From Bacteroidia bacterium (lineage in GTDB: Bacteria; Bacteroidota; Bacteroidia; JADZBD01), in contig JADZBD010000025.1 of assembly GCA_020852255.1 (NCBI GenBank), positions 62,001 through 126,000 of the forward strand: a stretch of DNA of 64,000 nucleotides. The letters run 5' to 3'. The notes below the pieces were generated by a model that saw nothing but the letters and a program-made list of their open reading frames with translations, did no database searches and was not told the origin of the DNA. Below are positions 1-9,380 of this stretch, one piece after another. Numbering within the stretch: the stretch's first letter is position 1; each line of letters starts with the position of its first letter. Both the position numbers and the translations under genes were made by a program.

Positions 1-1409
1 TTTCCCATACCGATGAATTCAGCCACCCTGCGGTTAGCCAGCAGCATGAAGTCCTCGATCAACTGGTTAGCATCTTTCATTTGTTTAAAGAATACACCCA
101 GGGGGTTCCCCTCCTCGTCCAGCTTGAATTTCACTTCCAGTTTTTCAAAACCTATGCTTCCCTTCTGAAAACGGTCCCTTCGCAGTTTTTTCGCCAGATC
201 ATCTAATAGCTTTAGCTCATCCGCCAGATCGCCGGTACCGTTCTCCAGCCGTTCCTGCGCTTCCTCGTACGTAAAACGCCGCCGCGAATGGATAATTGTC
301 TTACCGAACCACTCGCTTTTAATTCTGGCTTCACTGTCCAGTTCAAACACCGCGGCGAAGCAAAGTTTGTCTTCATCAGGGCGAAGGGAACACAGGTCGT
401 TGGATAATGCCTCCGGCAGCATGGGAACAGTACGATCCACCAGATAAACGGATGTTGCACGGGCGTAAGCCTCCTTCTCCAGCAGGGTATTCTCCTTCAT
501 GTAATGCGTAACATCCGCAATGTGAATGCCCACTTCCACGTTCCCGTTGGGAAGTTTTTTCAGGGAAAGCGCGTCATCAAAATCCTTCGCGTCAAACGGA
601 TCAATGGTAAAGGTGAGCACCTCGCGAAAATCTCTTCTCTTTTTAATTTCCTCCGGCGTAATCGTCCTCGGAATTTTTTCCGACTCCCTGATCACCGCTT
701 CATCAAACGAATACGGCAGGGCGAATTCTTCCAGAATAGCGTGAATCTCCGCATCCATTTCCCCGGCATTGCCAAGAATGCGGAGGACTTCTCCTATGGG
801 ATTATCCTCTTCCGGATACTCCAGAATTTTTACCACCACTTTCTGTTTGTCCGTTGCTCCTTTGAGCGAAGATTCAGGAATAAAAATATCTGCACCGAAT
901 TTCTGGTTGTCGGGTACCAGGAAACCAAACTTCCCTTTAACCTGCAGGGTTCCCACCACCTCGGATCGTCCGCGGGAAATTACCTCTTCCACTTCTCCTT
1001 CTGCCTTTCGTCCGCTTCGGCCTTTACTCACTTTCAGGCTGACAATATCTCCGTGAAGCGCTCCGTGCAGTTTGGATTCATGAACATAGATATCGTCTCC
1101 TTCTCCTTCGGTGGGAATAACATACGCTGATCCGGACATCAGCCGCTCTACACGTCCTGTTACCTGTTTGCCTTCAAACTTCCATCTGAATTTTCCCCGG
1201 TCGGTCTCCTCCGCCATTCCTTTTGTAACCAGATCTTCCAGAATATGCTGAACCAGCATTTTCTGTCCGTGCTCTGTAATGGCTAGAAACGATGATATCT
1301 GCTTATAATTCAGTGGCTTGCCCTTGCTGTATCGCAGCGCCTCGATCACCTCCTCAAACAGGTACTTTTTATTTCTTACTCCTTTCTTTCTTCTTATTTT
1401 TGAAGACAT
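1..1409 (-). CDS. rnr: Ribonuclease R, N-terminal about 469 residues (3' end of gene outside window)
   Basis: 3'-5' exoribonuclease of the RNB family that degrades structured RNA in the cytoplasm. Translation from the ATG at 1409 begins MSSKIRRKKG, followed by a winged-helix-like N-terminus, a cold-shock/OB region with the RNase R signature around VPTEGEGDDIYV, and the RNB catalytic core near residues 265-275 with the Asp cluster DPFDAKDFDDA, which supplies the Mg2+ ligands. The segment LIEDFMLLANRRVAEF at the window edge is also typical of the family. The reading frame is open to base 1, so the C-terminal RNB part and the S1 domain lie outside. It is divergent from the large secreted-protein gene, whose start is only 64 bp away. 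Identification is firm. Confidence 0.95.
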   Translation of the reverse strand, partial: MSSKIRRKKGVRNKKYLFEEVIEALRYSKGKPLNYKQISSFLAITEHGQKMLVQHILEDLVTKGMAEETDRGKFRWKFEGKQVTGRVERLMSGSAYVIPTEGEGDDIYVHESKLHGALHGDIVSLKVSKGRSGRKAEGEVEEVISRGRSEVVGTLQVKGKFGFLVPDNQKFGADIFIPESSLKGATDKQKVVVKILEYPEEDNPIGEVLRILGNAGEMDAEIHAILEEFALPYSFDEAVIRESEKIPRTITPEEIKKRRDFREVLTFTIDPFDAKDFDDALSLKKLPNGNVEVGIHIADVTHYMKENTLLEKEAYARATSVYLVDRTVPMLPEALSNDLCSLRPDEDKLCFAAVFELDSEARIKSEWFGKTIIHSRRRFTYEEAQERLENGTGDLADELKLLDDLAKKLRRDRFQKGSIGFEKLEVKFKLDEEGNPLGVFFKQMKDANQLIEDFMLLANRRVAEFIGMG

Positions 1410-1473
1410 GGGGATAAAGATAGGGATAAAAGACAGGGATTTCGGGAAAGGGATAATTGATAAAAGATCTGCT

Positions 1474-4400
1474 ATGATTAAAAATTTTGTTCTTCTGCTG
1501 GGACTGCTCGGCCTTACAGCCGCACTCCGGGCTCAAACCGCGGTGAATGCCGGAGCCGATCAGAATATCTGCGTTCCGAACTGTGCCAACCTGACCGCCA
1601 CCATCACACCGGCACTCGGCACCAACACCTACACCGTTGCGCAAATTCCGTACGCGCCGGATCCGTTCACCAACGGAACTGCGCTGGTGTGGCAAAGCAA
1701 TTCTGATGATGAAGTACACGGACCATACGCTATCGGATTCAATTTTTGTTTTTTCGGCGTAACACGTAACCAGTTTTATATTGGCACCAACGGGTGGGTG
1801 GGATTTTCAAACGGACCTACTGCTTATACCGCGGCTTCCGTTCCCAATACAGCCGCAACGGTTCCAAAAGATTGTATCATGGGGCCATGGCAGGACTGGT
1901 ATCCTGCGCCTTCGGGAGGAACCATTCGGTACCAGGTTTACGGAACAGCGCCTTTTCGCCGTCTGGTGGTATCCTGGAACAACTGCGCATTATATAACTG
2001 CACCTTCCTTACAGGAACATTCCAGATCACTTTATATGAAACAACGAACATTGTTGAAACGCATATACAGGCCAAGCCCGGACCCTGTGCCTGGGCCGGC
2101 GGAACGGCAGTGCATGGCATCCATAATTTTTTCGGAACCATTGCTTACACGGTACCCGGACGAAACAGCTCGCAATGGACGGCTTTTAACGATGCCTGGA
2201 GGTTTTCCCCCGCTGATCCTCCTGCCTATACTTTTCAGTGGCTTCAGGGCGTGACACCCATCTCGAACAATCTTTCCGTTACCGTTTGTCCTACTGTTAC
2301 TACAACATACACCGCACAGATCACCTATTCCTGTGATAACACGAGCTGGACCGATCAGGTGACGGTTACGGTGGGATCACTTTCGCCTACCGTTTCGGGT
2401 CCTGTCACAATATGCCAGAGTCAGTCTACCGGTTTAAGTGCCTCCGGCGGTGTTTCCTACGTATGGTCGCCCTCCTCTTCACTGAACAATTCCACCCTGG
2501 CCAATCCTACAGCCTCTCCTACTACCACCACTACCTATACCGTAGTAGTAACCGATGCGAACGGATGTACAGGCTCGGCCACGGTACTGGTAACAGTACT
2601 TCCTCCGCCCAATGCAAACGCCGGACCCGGCGGAAACATTTGTCCGGGTGGATCTGCCAACCTGAACGCCTCTGGAGGTACTTCCTATACCTGGACTCCT
2701 GCAGCTTCACTGAATAATTCAACGATTGCCAACCCGGTAGCTTCTCCCACTGTAACCACAACGTATACTGTGACCGTCTCAAACGGAAGTTGCTCTTCCA
2801 CGGCCACTGTCACGGTTACTGTATTCACACCACCTTCACCAACTGCTTCGGCAAACACCAATCCGATTTGTTCCGGATCCACCACACAACTTTCCGGAAC
2901 CGGCGGCGCTTCCTACAGCTGGACGCCGGCCTCCTCGCTCAATAATTCTACTATCAGTAATCCATTAGCATCGCCAACCGTAACCACCACTTACACACTC
3001 ACGGTAACCGATGCCAACGGATGTACCGGCACCACCACGGTTACTGTTACAGTGAATACAGCCAACGCTACCGCGTCGGCAACAAACAACACCATTTGTC
3101 CGGGAGGAAACACTTCGCTTAACGCCACCGGCGGAGGAACCTATGTGTGGACTCCCGCGGCTTCGCTGAATAATTCAACAATCGCTAATCCTACCGCAAC
3201 ACCCACCACCACCACCACTTATACAGTTACGGTAACGGCACCGAACGGCTGCACGGCAACGGCTACTACTACAATCAATGTGGTTCCCCCTCCAAATCTT
3301 TCCGCCACAGCTTCGCCCCCGGCGTTCTGTCTGGGAGGAAATTCACAACTCAACGCATCAGGAGGCGTAGGTTACAGCTGGACACCCACCAGCTCATTGA
3401 GTAATTCCACCATTGCCAACCCGGTAGCCACACCTACTACCACTACATCCTATACCGTTACCATCACTGACGCCAACGGATGTTCGGGAACCGTGGTTGT
3501 AACAGTTACTGTGAACCAGGCGCTGGCCACCGCCACCGCCACGCCGGCGGCCATCTGTTCCGGAAGCTCTACAACGCTGAATGTTGCGGGTAACGGAACT
3601 TCCTTCGCCTGGACTCCGTCTTCCTCGTTAAGTTCCTCCACGGTTGTTTCTCCCTCTGCTAATCCCACCACAACCACAACCTATACCGTGCTGGTCACAG
3701 ACGCCAACGGATGTACCGCCACATCCACCATTATGGTAACTGTGAACGCCCTCCCCAATGCCACTGCTTCTGCAACGAACAACAGTATTTGCCTTGGATC
3801 TAACACCACTCTTACCGGGGGCGGAGGAACATCCTATGCCTGGACACCGTCGGGTTCGCTAAGCGCCTCCACCGGGGCAAATCCCACCGCCACACCCACC
3901 GCCACCACTACGTACACAGTAACCGTCACCAACACGAACGGATGCACGGCCACTGCAACCGTGACCATCAATGTTAATCCCGCCTACACGCTCGCAGCCG
4001 GCGCTTCTACGGATCAAACCTGCGGTAATACGGATGGAACGGCCACCGCCGGAACTCCGAACGGAGGAAGTGCCCCGTTCACCTATTTGTGGAACAACGG
4101 ACAAACCGGGGCAACAGCAACCGGACTAACTAACGGAACCTATACGGTAGTGATCACGGATGCAAACGGATGTACGGCATCGCAAACGGTAACCGTAAAT
4201 CAAATCATTGGTGCCAATGCGAACGCCAGCGCAGTTCCTCCTTCCGGAATAAGCCCGCTGCCTGTAAATTTCAACAATACATCATCCGGTGCCACCAACT
4301 ACATCTGGAACTTTGGCGATGGCAGCCCGCTCTCTAATGCCCAAAACCCTTCTCACACCTATAATAGTCCGGGCACTTATACTGTAATGCTCATCGTTTA

Positions 4401-4734
4401 CAACAACAACCCTGCCTGTGCAGATACAATTTACCTGACAGTGGAAGTGGTACAGGAAATAAGTGTGATCATACCCAATGTGTTTACTCCCAATAACGAT
4501 AACAGCAACGATATTCTGACTGCCACTATTCAGGGACTAAAATCAGCTACCGTAGAAATTTATAATCGCTGGGGAAATCTGATTGATACCTGGGATCCGA
4601 TAACCGCGGGCTGGGACGGAAAGGCACCGAACGGACAATTGCTCTCCGACGGATGTTATTACTATGTGCTGAACGGAACAGGTATGGATGATCTGCCCTT
4701 TACAAAAACCGGCTGGTTTATGATTATGAAATAA
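1474..4734 (+). CDS. Large T9SS cargo protein: Ig-like repeats, SprB-like repeat, PKD and CHU_C C-terminal domain
   Basis: Exported surface or secreted protein of 1086 residues. The ATG at 1474 is chosen because it gives a signal peptide (MIKNFVLLLGLLGLTAALRAQ); the longer open frame back to 1318 only adds sequence overlapping rnr. Order: an N-terminal domain with paired cysteines (to about residue 300), seven Ig-like repeats of about 76 residues, a SprB-like repeat (DQTCGNTDGTATA...), a PKD domain with the WNFGDGSP core, and a C-terminal gliding-associated type B sorting domain (IPNVFTPNNDNSND ... IYNRWGNLI ... GWDGKAPNG). Proteins of this architecture leave the cell through the T9SS, often with a PorP/SprF partner, but none is adjacent here. 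An adhesin-like role is inferred from the repeats; the ligand is unknown. Confidence 0.9.
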   Translation: MIKNFVLLLGLLGLTAALRAQTAVNAGADQNICVPNCANLTATITPALGTNTYTVAQIPYAPDPFTNGTALVWQSNSDDEVHGPYAIGFNFCFFGVTRNQFYIGTNGWVGFSNGPTAYTAASVPNTAATVPKDCIMGPWQDWYPAPSGGTIRYQVYGTAPFRRLVVSWNNCALYNCTFLTGTFQITLYETTNIVETHIQAKPGPCAWAGGTAVHGIHNFFGTIAYTVPGRNSSQWTAFNDAWRFSPADPPAYTFQWLQGVTPISNNLSVTVCPTVTTTYTAQITYSCDNTSWTDQVTVTVGSLSPTVSGPVTICQSQSTGLSASGGVSYVWSPSSSLNNSTLANPTASPTTTTTYTVVVTDANGCTGSATVLVTVLPPPNANAGPGGNICPGGSANLNASGGTSYTWTPAASLNNSTIANPVASPTVTTTYTVTVSNGSCSSTATVTVTVFTPPSPTASANTNPICSGSTTQLSGTGGASYSWTPASSLNNSTISNPLASPTVTTTYTLTVTDANGCTGTTTVTVTVNTANATASATNNTICPGGNTSLNATGGGTYVWTPAASLNNSTIANPTATPTTTTTYTVTVTAPNGCTATATTTINVVPPPNLSATASPPAFCLGGNSQLNASGGVGYSWTPTSSLSNSTIANPVATPTTTTSYTVTITDANGCSGTVVVTVTVNQALATATATPAAICSGSSTTLNVAGNGTSFAWTPSSSLSSSTVVSPSANPTTTTTYTVLVTDANGCTATSTIMVTVNALPNATASATNNSICLGSNTTLTGGGGTSYAWTPSGSLSASTGANPTATPTATTTYTVTVTNTNGCTATATVTINVNPAYTLAAGASTDQTCGNTDGTATAGTPNGGSAPFTYLWNNGQTGATATGLTNGTYTVVITDANGCTASQTVTVNQIIGANANASAVPPSGISPLPVNFNNTSSGATNYIWNFGDGSPLSNAQNPSHTYNSPGTYTVMLIVYNNNPACADTIYLTVEVVQEISVIIPNVFTPNNDNSNDILTATIQGLKSATVEIYNRWGNLIDTWDPITAGWDGKAPNGQLLSDGCYYYVLNGTGMDDLPFTKTGWFMIMK
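2374..3978 (+). repeat. Seven tandem Ig-like coding repeats of about 229 bp
   Basis: Inside the CHU_C protein, 535 codons divide into seven units of about 76 residues. Each has the pattern C-x-G-x(n)-L-x-x-x-G-G-x-x-Y-x-W-T-P-x-x-S-L-x-x-S-T, then a Thr-rich TTTYTVTVTDANGC stretch and an alternating TVTVTV strand. A Cys near the start and one in the NGC motif recur and could pair within a unit. Bases are also repeated closely enough for recombination or copy-number change. Confidence 0.85.
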
Positions 4735-4740
4735 AGAAAT

Positions 4741-4769
4741 ACTCCGGAGAAATGCCGGAGTCTTTTCTT
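4741..4769. terminator. Bidirectional rho-independent terminator
   Basis: A 7-bp perfect stem ACTCCGG / CCGGAGT with a 7-base loop (4741-4761) is followed by CTTTTCTT on the plus strand. On the minus strand it is followed by the complement of AATAAAGAAAT, also U-rich. It lies between the convergent CHU_C gene and the small T9SS cargo gene. Confidence 0.75.
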
Positions 4770-5451
4770 ATTGCGCCTTTACCACGCGGAGGTGTTCTCT
4801 TTTCCCAGAATGATACCGCAACTCCAGAATGTATGTTCCGGGCGACCATTCCGGATCCAGATAAAGCGTAGCGCTGAACGGCGCTTCCAGTAACACTCTT
4901 CCATCTGCACTCAGGATCATTACATGCTCCGGTTTCTCCTTTCCTGGAGGAATGCGAATGGTGAGTGAATTAGAACAGGGCACAGGGTAGATGCGCTTGC
5001 TCTCTTCGTCTGTTTCAGCCACGCTGCTATATCCCAGAATATAAACCGGATAAGGGAGAGTGGATCCGTTGAGCCAGTTGGCATTCATCGCCTGGGGCCA
5101 GATCACTACAATATTTCCTCCGATGCGGTAATCATTGGGGGTGTACACTTCATTCAACACCAGAGGAAGGCTGTCGTTGGGGGGAATGACCACCGAAAAA
5201 GTATCAATCTGAACTGTATCCGCCCCGTTTCCGGAATCCACCGATGTATACAACCAAATTGTTCCCTGATAGGTAGAAGAAGAAGAAAAATTCTTTACCC
5301 ATACAAAATAGGTTGCCTGGTCGTTATAGTATGCGGTAGTTGGAATATTGGTGATCTGATTACTATCAGCAAAGCCGAGTGTAAACTGGGAATAAACAGG
5401 AGCCATTCCCAGAAGCACAAGAAAGGAGATCAGTGAATAAAGTCTTTTCAT
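4768..5451 (-). CDS. Small secreted protein with type A T9SS sorting domain
   Basis: 227 residues. A signal peptide (MKRLYSLISFLVLLGMAPVYSQ) is followed by a beta-rich region of about 120 residues that could be an Ig-like or CARDB-like fold (FVWVKNFSSSSTYQGTIWLY). A C-terminal Por-type sorting domain follows, with IYPVPCSNSLTIRIP, an ILSADGRVLLE turn and a final LRVVKAQ. The sorting domain marks it as T9SS cargo; the mature part of about 140 residues is too small for an obvious enzyme. It is convergent with the CHU_C gene across a shared terminator. No specific function is recognised. Confidence 0.8.
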   Translation of the reverse strand: MKRLYSLISFLVLLGMAPVYSQFTLGFADSNQITNIPTTAYYNDQATYFVWVKNFSSSSTYQGTIWLYTSVDSGNGADTVQIDTFSVVIPPNDSLPLVLNEVYTPNDYRIGGNIVVIWPQAMNANWLNGSTLPYPVYILGYSSVAETDEESKRIYPVPCSNSLTIRIPPGKEKPEHVMILSADGRVLLEAPFSATLYLDPEWSPGTYILELRYHSGKREHLRVVKAQ

Positions 5452-5518
5452 TATAAATGTGAATTACTGTTCAGACGTAAAATTACCGGAAGGGCAGCGC
5501 GCATTCAATTAATAGTTG

Positions 5519-5526
5519 TATCTTTC
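5519..5526 (+). promoter_or_regulatory. Bacteroidota -7 promoter element (TATCTTTC)
   Basis: Seven of eight bases match TAnnTTTG and it sits 22 bp before the ATG at 5549. Its position overlaps the upstream in-frame TTG (5516), which argues that the TTG is not the translation start. Confidence 0.45.
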
Positions 5527-5548
5527 TTACGCGTTCAAAAGCAAGACC

Positions 5549-7009
5549 ATGGATATACTCCAAAGTATCATAGGATCGCTAACTAAAGAAGAATCAAGAA
5601 GTTACAAAATTTTTATCCATCGTACGGGGGATTCAGGAGAGCGAATGGACGGGAAACTATTCGACCTGATCAAACAGCAATTCCCGGAGTACGATGAGGA
5701 AGTGATCATGAAAAAGCTCTACAAGGGCGAAGAAAAGAACTCTTTATACCGGTTAAAGAACAGGGTACTGGAAGACCTGATGAAAACCCTTTCGCTTTTA
5801 TATTTCAACGAAGAAGATACACGGTCGGTGCTGAATCAGATCTCACTGGCCATACATTTCAGGAAGCGGTCTATGTGGAAAGTGGCTTCCTATTTTTTAT
5901 CACGTGCCGAAAAGAAGGCGGTACAGCTGAGTAATTTTCAGTTGCTTGATTTGATTTATTCAGAGTTTATTCTTCTTTCGCACGAGACCATGCTTGTGAA
6001 TCCGGAGGAATACATCCGGAAGCGAAAAGACAATCAGGGACAAGTGGAGCAGGTACGCCAGATTGATGATATTCTGGCCGCGGTGATCTACCGTTTACAG
6101 ACCTCCCAAAATCTGGGCGGCACCGATACACGGATCCTGGAGCTTTTGCAAAAAACGGTGAATGATTTTGCCAGGGACAAAAACACCCGGCACAATCCGG
6201 TACTGCGACAAAAGATTTACGAAGCCGTGAGTAAGATTCTGCTGCAGAAAAACGATTTCCGTTCATTGGAAAAATACCTCCAGCGCACCTACATAGAATT
6301 TGTAGATGACCGGTTTTTTCAGAAAAGCAACCACGACACCAAGCTGCAGATGCTGACCTATATCGCGAACTGCCGCTTTAAGCTCGGACTTTACAAAGAG
6401 TCTCTGGAAACGGCGGAAGTGCTGCACGCGGCAATGAAAGAATACGATTCCGCATTGTACGAGAAATACCTGGCGTTTTATTACAATGTGCTGGTGATCA
6501 ATTATTCCCAGATACAGGTGCAGAAAGCCATTGCGGTACTCCACGAGGCGGGAGATCACCCGGTAATTAAGAAGCTGCCTATCTATGACGTCTTTATTCA
6601 CCTGAACCTCGCCGTCACCCATTTCGATATACGGGAATTCAAGCCCTCGCTGCGCTATCTGCTAAAACTCACCATGGGCGAGTCGTTCAGGTCGCTCGAC
6701 GCAGGCTTCAGGTACAAGGTGAGTATAGTGGAATTGATGATCCGGCTGGAAACAGGAGACACCGAATACGTTCTGCATAAAATAGGACAAATAAAAAAGG
6801 AGTTTCCAAAACAGTGGCGCGATCCGGCATTGCAAAGAGAGAAAGAAGTACTGGAGATCATTGCCGGGCTGGCGGAGACTCAAAGCCTGCGGTTTGACCA
6901 GGCCTTACGCAAAAACATCCGGTTCTTCTTAAAAAGAAATCCGGACGCCTCATCCGATATTATCCGTTACGATCACTGGTTGAGCCGTAAGATGGATCCT
7001 GCAAATTGA
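5549..7009 (+). CDS. Conserved hypothetical helical (TPR-like) protein
   Basis: 486 residues from the ATG at 5549 (MDILQSIIGSL); an in-frame TTG 33 bp upstream coincides with the promoter element and is rejected. No signal peptide or membrane segment, so probably cytoplasmic. The sequence is almost wholly helical with repeated amphipathic pairs (for example around CRFKLGLYKESLETAEVLHAA and YDVFIHLNLAVTHFDIREF), consistent with degenerate TPR units through residues 90-450. I do not recognise a catalytic motif. It stands alone before the ferritin gene, which has its own promoter, so the two are probably not functionally tied. A scaffold role is inference only. Confidence 0.75.
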   Translation: MDILQSIIGSLTKEESRSYKIFIHRTGDSGERMDGKLFDLIKQQFPEYDEEVIMKKLYKGEEKNSLYRLKNRVLEDLMKTLSLLYFNEEDTRSVLNQISLAIHFRKRSMWKVASYFLSRAEKKAVQLSNFQLLDLIYSEFILLSHETMLVNPEEYIRKRKDNQGQVEQVRQIDDILAAVIYRLQTSQNLGGTDTRILELLQKTVNDFARDKNTRHNPVLRQKIYEAVSKILLQKNDFRSLEKYLQRTYIEFVDDRFFQKSNHDTKLQMLTYIANCRFKLGLYKESLETAEVLHAAMKEYDSALYEKYLAFYYNVLVINYSQIQVQKAIAVLHEAGDHPVIKKLPIYDVFIHLNLAVTHFDIREFKPSLRYLLKLTMGESFRSLDAGFRYKVSIVELMIRLETGDTEYVLHKIGQIKKEFPKQWRDPALQREKEVLEIIAGLAETQSLRFDQALRKNIRFFLKRNPDASSDIIRYDHWLSRKMDPAN

Positions 7010-7010
7010 T

Positions 7011-7018
7011 TAACTTTG
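7011..7018 (+). promoter_or_regulatory. Bacteroidota -7 promoter element (TAACTTTG) for ferritin
   Basis: Perfect TAnnTTTG match beginning 2 bp after the previous stop codon and ending 19 bp before the ferritin ATG at 7038. No clear -33 TTTG at the usual spacing was seen. Confidence 0.6.
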
Positions 7019-7037
7019 TACCAGAAAAAAAGACCCT

Positions 7038-7556
7038 ATGCTTGCAAAAAAAATTGAATCTGCGATAAACAAACAGATTCTTCTCGAAGGAGAGTCGTCG
7101 CACCTTTACATGTCAATGGCCTCCTGGGCCGAAACCCAGGGCATGAGCGGAGTGGCCGCCTTTCTGTATCACCATTCCGATGAGGAACGGATGCACATGC
7201 TCAAACTGATCAAGTACGTTAACGAAAGAGGCGGTTGTGCTGCTATTCCTGCACTGCGGGCTCCCTCGGGAAAGTTCAAGTCGGTAGCCAAAGTATTCGA
7301 AGATATTTTGCAGCACGAAATCCATGTCTCTTCCGAGATCAATAACCTGGTAGAGGAATGCCTGAAAGCAAGGGATTACACTACTCACAACTTTCTGCAA
7401 TGGTATGTTTCCGAGCAGATAGAGGAAGAAGCGCTGGCCCGAAATGTGCTGGATAAGCTCAAGCTGATTGGCGGAGAGAAAGGCGGTCTGTATCTGTTCG
7501 ACCGCGACATGGAGGCGCTCACCGGTACACTTGGGAAAGGCGAGGCAGGAGCCTGA
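7038..7556 (+). CDS. ftnA: Bacterial non-haem ferritin
   Basis: Iron-storage ferritin, 172 residues, the normal family length. It oxidises Fe(II) at a di-iron centre and stores ferric mineral inside a 24-subunit shell in the cytoplasm. The ferroxidase ligands are visible: E17, E50 and H53 (SDEERMH), E94 (QHEIH), and E126, Q127 and E130 in the hallmark FLQWYVSEQIEEE. Tyr24 is also in place. It has its own promoter-like element and is followed after 18 bp by the M28 peptidase gene, which may be co-transcribed. No Fur-box-like palindrome was recognised upstream. Confidence 0.96.
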   Translation: MLAKKIESAINKQILLEGESSHLYMSMASWAETQGMSGVAAFLYHHSDEERMHMLKLIKYVNERGGCAAIPALRAPSGKFKSVAKVFEDILQHEIHVSSEINNLVEECLKARDYTTHNFLQWYVSEQIEEEALARNVLDKLKLIGGEKGGLYLFDRDMEALTGTLGKGEAGA

Positions 7557-7574
7557 ACCAGCCACTGAACGGTA

Positions 7575-8555
7575 TTGAGAAAGAAAACGAGGCATAGGGC
7601 GTTCATTTCGCTGGGGGTGCTCATTGTACTTCCTTCATTTTTAATCCTGCTGATCGGCAATCCGGTTCCCGGAAGTGCCAAACGGATACCTTTCGCCGGT
7701 GCCGATAGTCTGCGGCTAAAAAAAGATGTTGTTCATTTAAGCAGCCTGCCTTCACCCCGTTCATTCGGCCATGAAACAGGGCTGGATTCTGCCGCCGCTT
7801 ATATTGAGCAGGAATTACGGGTTGCCGGTTACACTCCGCGAGCCCAGGTTTACGACGTGAGTGGTAAAAAATATAAAAACATCATCGCGTATTACGGAGA
7901 TCCCTCTCACTCCCGCAAAGTAGTTGGCGCGCATTATGACGTTTGTGAAGATCAGCCCGGAGCAGATGATAACGCCAGTGGTAGCGCAGGATTACTTGAA
8001 CTGGCCCGCATGCTAAGGAAAGAGGGACCGGTTCTCTCCTATTGTGTTGAACTTGTCTTTTACACTCTGGAAGAACCGCCGCATTTCCGTACTGAAAAAA
8101 TGGGAAGTTACATACATGCAAAATCGCTGAGCGATTCGAATATCCGTGTCAAGGGCATGATCTGCCTGGAAATGATAGGGTACTTCAGTAAACAGAAGGG
8201 GTCGCAGGATTATCCGGCGGGAATACTAAAGCTCTTCTATCCCACCACCGGTAATTACATCGCCATTGTGGGAAAGCCGGGGCAGGGCCGCTTTTTACGA
8301 AAGATTAAAAAACAACTCCGTGGCGGCTGTGATCTTACGGTGAAAAGCATTTCCGCACCGTCGTTCATACCGGGCATTGATTTCTCCGATCATCTGAATT
8401 ACTGGCGATTCGGTTACAACGCAGTAATGATTACCGATACGGCATTCTACCGTAACAAAAATTACCATGAGAAAACCGACACCTGGCAAACATTAAACTA
8501 CGGTAAAATGTCGGAGGTTGTTAACGGAATATACCAGGCCGTGGTAGCGGCTTAA
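7575..8555 (+). CDS. M28-family zinc metallopeptidase, membrane-anchored or exported
   Basis: 326 residues starting at TTG 7575, the only start that keeps the N-terminal hydrophobic segment (FISLGVLIVLPSFLILLIG, residues 10-28). Basic residues before it suggest a membrane anchor or uncleaved signal. The co-catalytic zinc-site residues of family M28 are present: H120 and D122 (GAHYD), D131 (GADDNASG), E166/E167, E199 (CLEM) and a C-terminal His (NYHEKTD, H298). It is therefore likely an active aminopeptidase or a glutaminyl-cyclase-like relative in the periplasm. Its stop overlaps the stop of the convergent yebC gene by 4 bp. A second M28 gene (36814-37821) lies elsewhere in the window. Confidence 0.85.
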   Translation: MRKKTRHRAFISLGVLIVLPSFLILLIGNPVPGSAKRIPFAGADSLRLKKDVVHLSSLPSPRSFGHETGLDSAAAYIEQELRVAGYTPRAQVYDVSGKKYKNIIAYYGDPSHSRKVVGAHYDVCEDQPGADDNASGSAGLLELARMLRKEGPVLSYCVELVFYTLEEPPHFRTEKMGSYIHAKSLSDSNIRVKGMICLEMIGYFSKQKGSQDYPAGILKLFYPTTGNYIAIVGKPGQGRFLRKIKKQLRGGCDLTVKSISAPSFIPGIDFSDHLNYWRFGYNAVMITDTAFYRNKNYHEKTDTWQTLNYGKMSEVVNGIYQAVVAA

Positions 8556-9271
8556 TCCGTCTCCTTCATGTTATGATACACCACCTGCACGTCATCGTCT
8601 TCTTCAATCATTTCAATCAGGTGCATAACTTCCCTCGATTGTGAATCAGTCAGTTCCGTTGTGTTGGTCGGGAAACGCTGTTTGTCGGAGCTGATCACTT
8701 CCAGTTTTTTATCCTCCAGCGCTTTTTGCATGGCTCCGAAATCCGTGAATCCGCTGTAGATATAGATTCCATCTTCCGCCTCCGCAATTTCCTGCAATCC
8801 GCCATCAATCAATTCCAGTTCCAGTTCTTCCAGATTTACATTGGCCGGCCTGGCAATCTTGAAAACGCCCATGCGTTCAAATAGAAAATCCAGCGAGCCC
8901 GTTTTCCCCAGCGAGCCTCCTCCCCTGTTGAAATGCATGCGGATGTTGGCGACTGTGCGGGTGGGATTGTCGGTGGCAGTTTCAATAACTATCGCAATAC
9001 CATGAGGACCGTATCCTTCATAGGTTACTTCTTCAAAGTTAGAAGCGTCTTTGCTCTTCGCTCGTGCAATGGCTGAATCGATGTTCGACTTCGGCATGTT
9101 CAACGCTTTGGCGTTCTGAATCACCGCCCTGAGCCGCGGGTTGTGTTCCGGATCAGGCGTGCCCTGTTTGCAGGCAATGGCAATTTCCTTCCCGATACGC
9201 GTAAAGGCCTTGGCCATTTTCGCGTAGCGCGCGAACATCTTGTGCTTCCTCTTTTCGAAAATGCGTCCCAT
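8552..9271 (-). CDS. yebC: YebC/PmpR-family regulatory protein
   Basis: 239 residues, normal family length. The N-terminus MGRIFEKRKHKMFARYAKMAKAF, the KSNIDSAIARAK segment, the EEVTYEGYGPHGIA motif and the acidic EEDDDVQVVYHNM end are diagnostic of the family. Members were first described as DNA-binding regulators; some have more recently been tied to relieving ribosome stalling, so the exact role here is open. Monocistronic as far as can be seen, divergent from the lipoprotein gene at 9381. Confidence 0.92.
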   Translation of the reverse strand: MGRIFEKRKHKMFARYAKMAKAFTRIGKEIAIACKQGTPDPEHNPRLRAVIQNAKALNMPKSNIDSAIARAKSKDASNFEEVTYEGYGPHGIAIVIETATDNPTRTVANIRMHFNRGGGSLGKTGSLDFLFERMGVFKIARPANVNLEELELELIDGGLQEIAEAEDGIYIYSGFTDFGAMQKALEDKKLEVISSDKQRFPTNTTELTDSQSREVMHLIEMIEEDDDVQVVYHNMKETD

Positions 9272-9380
9272 ATGTTTTGTTTTAGTTACCCTTCAACCAT
9301 GCTTCTGCCGGCACTAAGCCTGCTGAACCTTCCGGGGATTAAAATTCTTCCCAAACCGTAAATTTACGTAATTTCGGTTG

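Noticed and set aside
504-1130. 208-codon plus-strand frame
   Set aside because: Antisense to the well-supported rnr gene; composition is not that of a real protein.
1318-1473. N-terminal extension of the CHU_C gene
   Set aside because: Overlaps rnr on the other strand; the signal peptide begins at the ATG at 1474.
2374-3978. CRISPR-like repeat array
   Set aside because: The repeats are coding, about 229 bp long and without unique spacers; they are protein domains.
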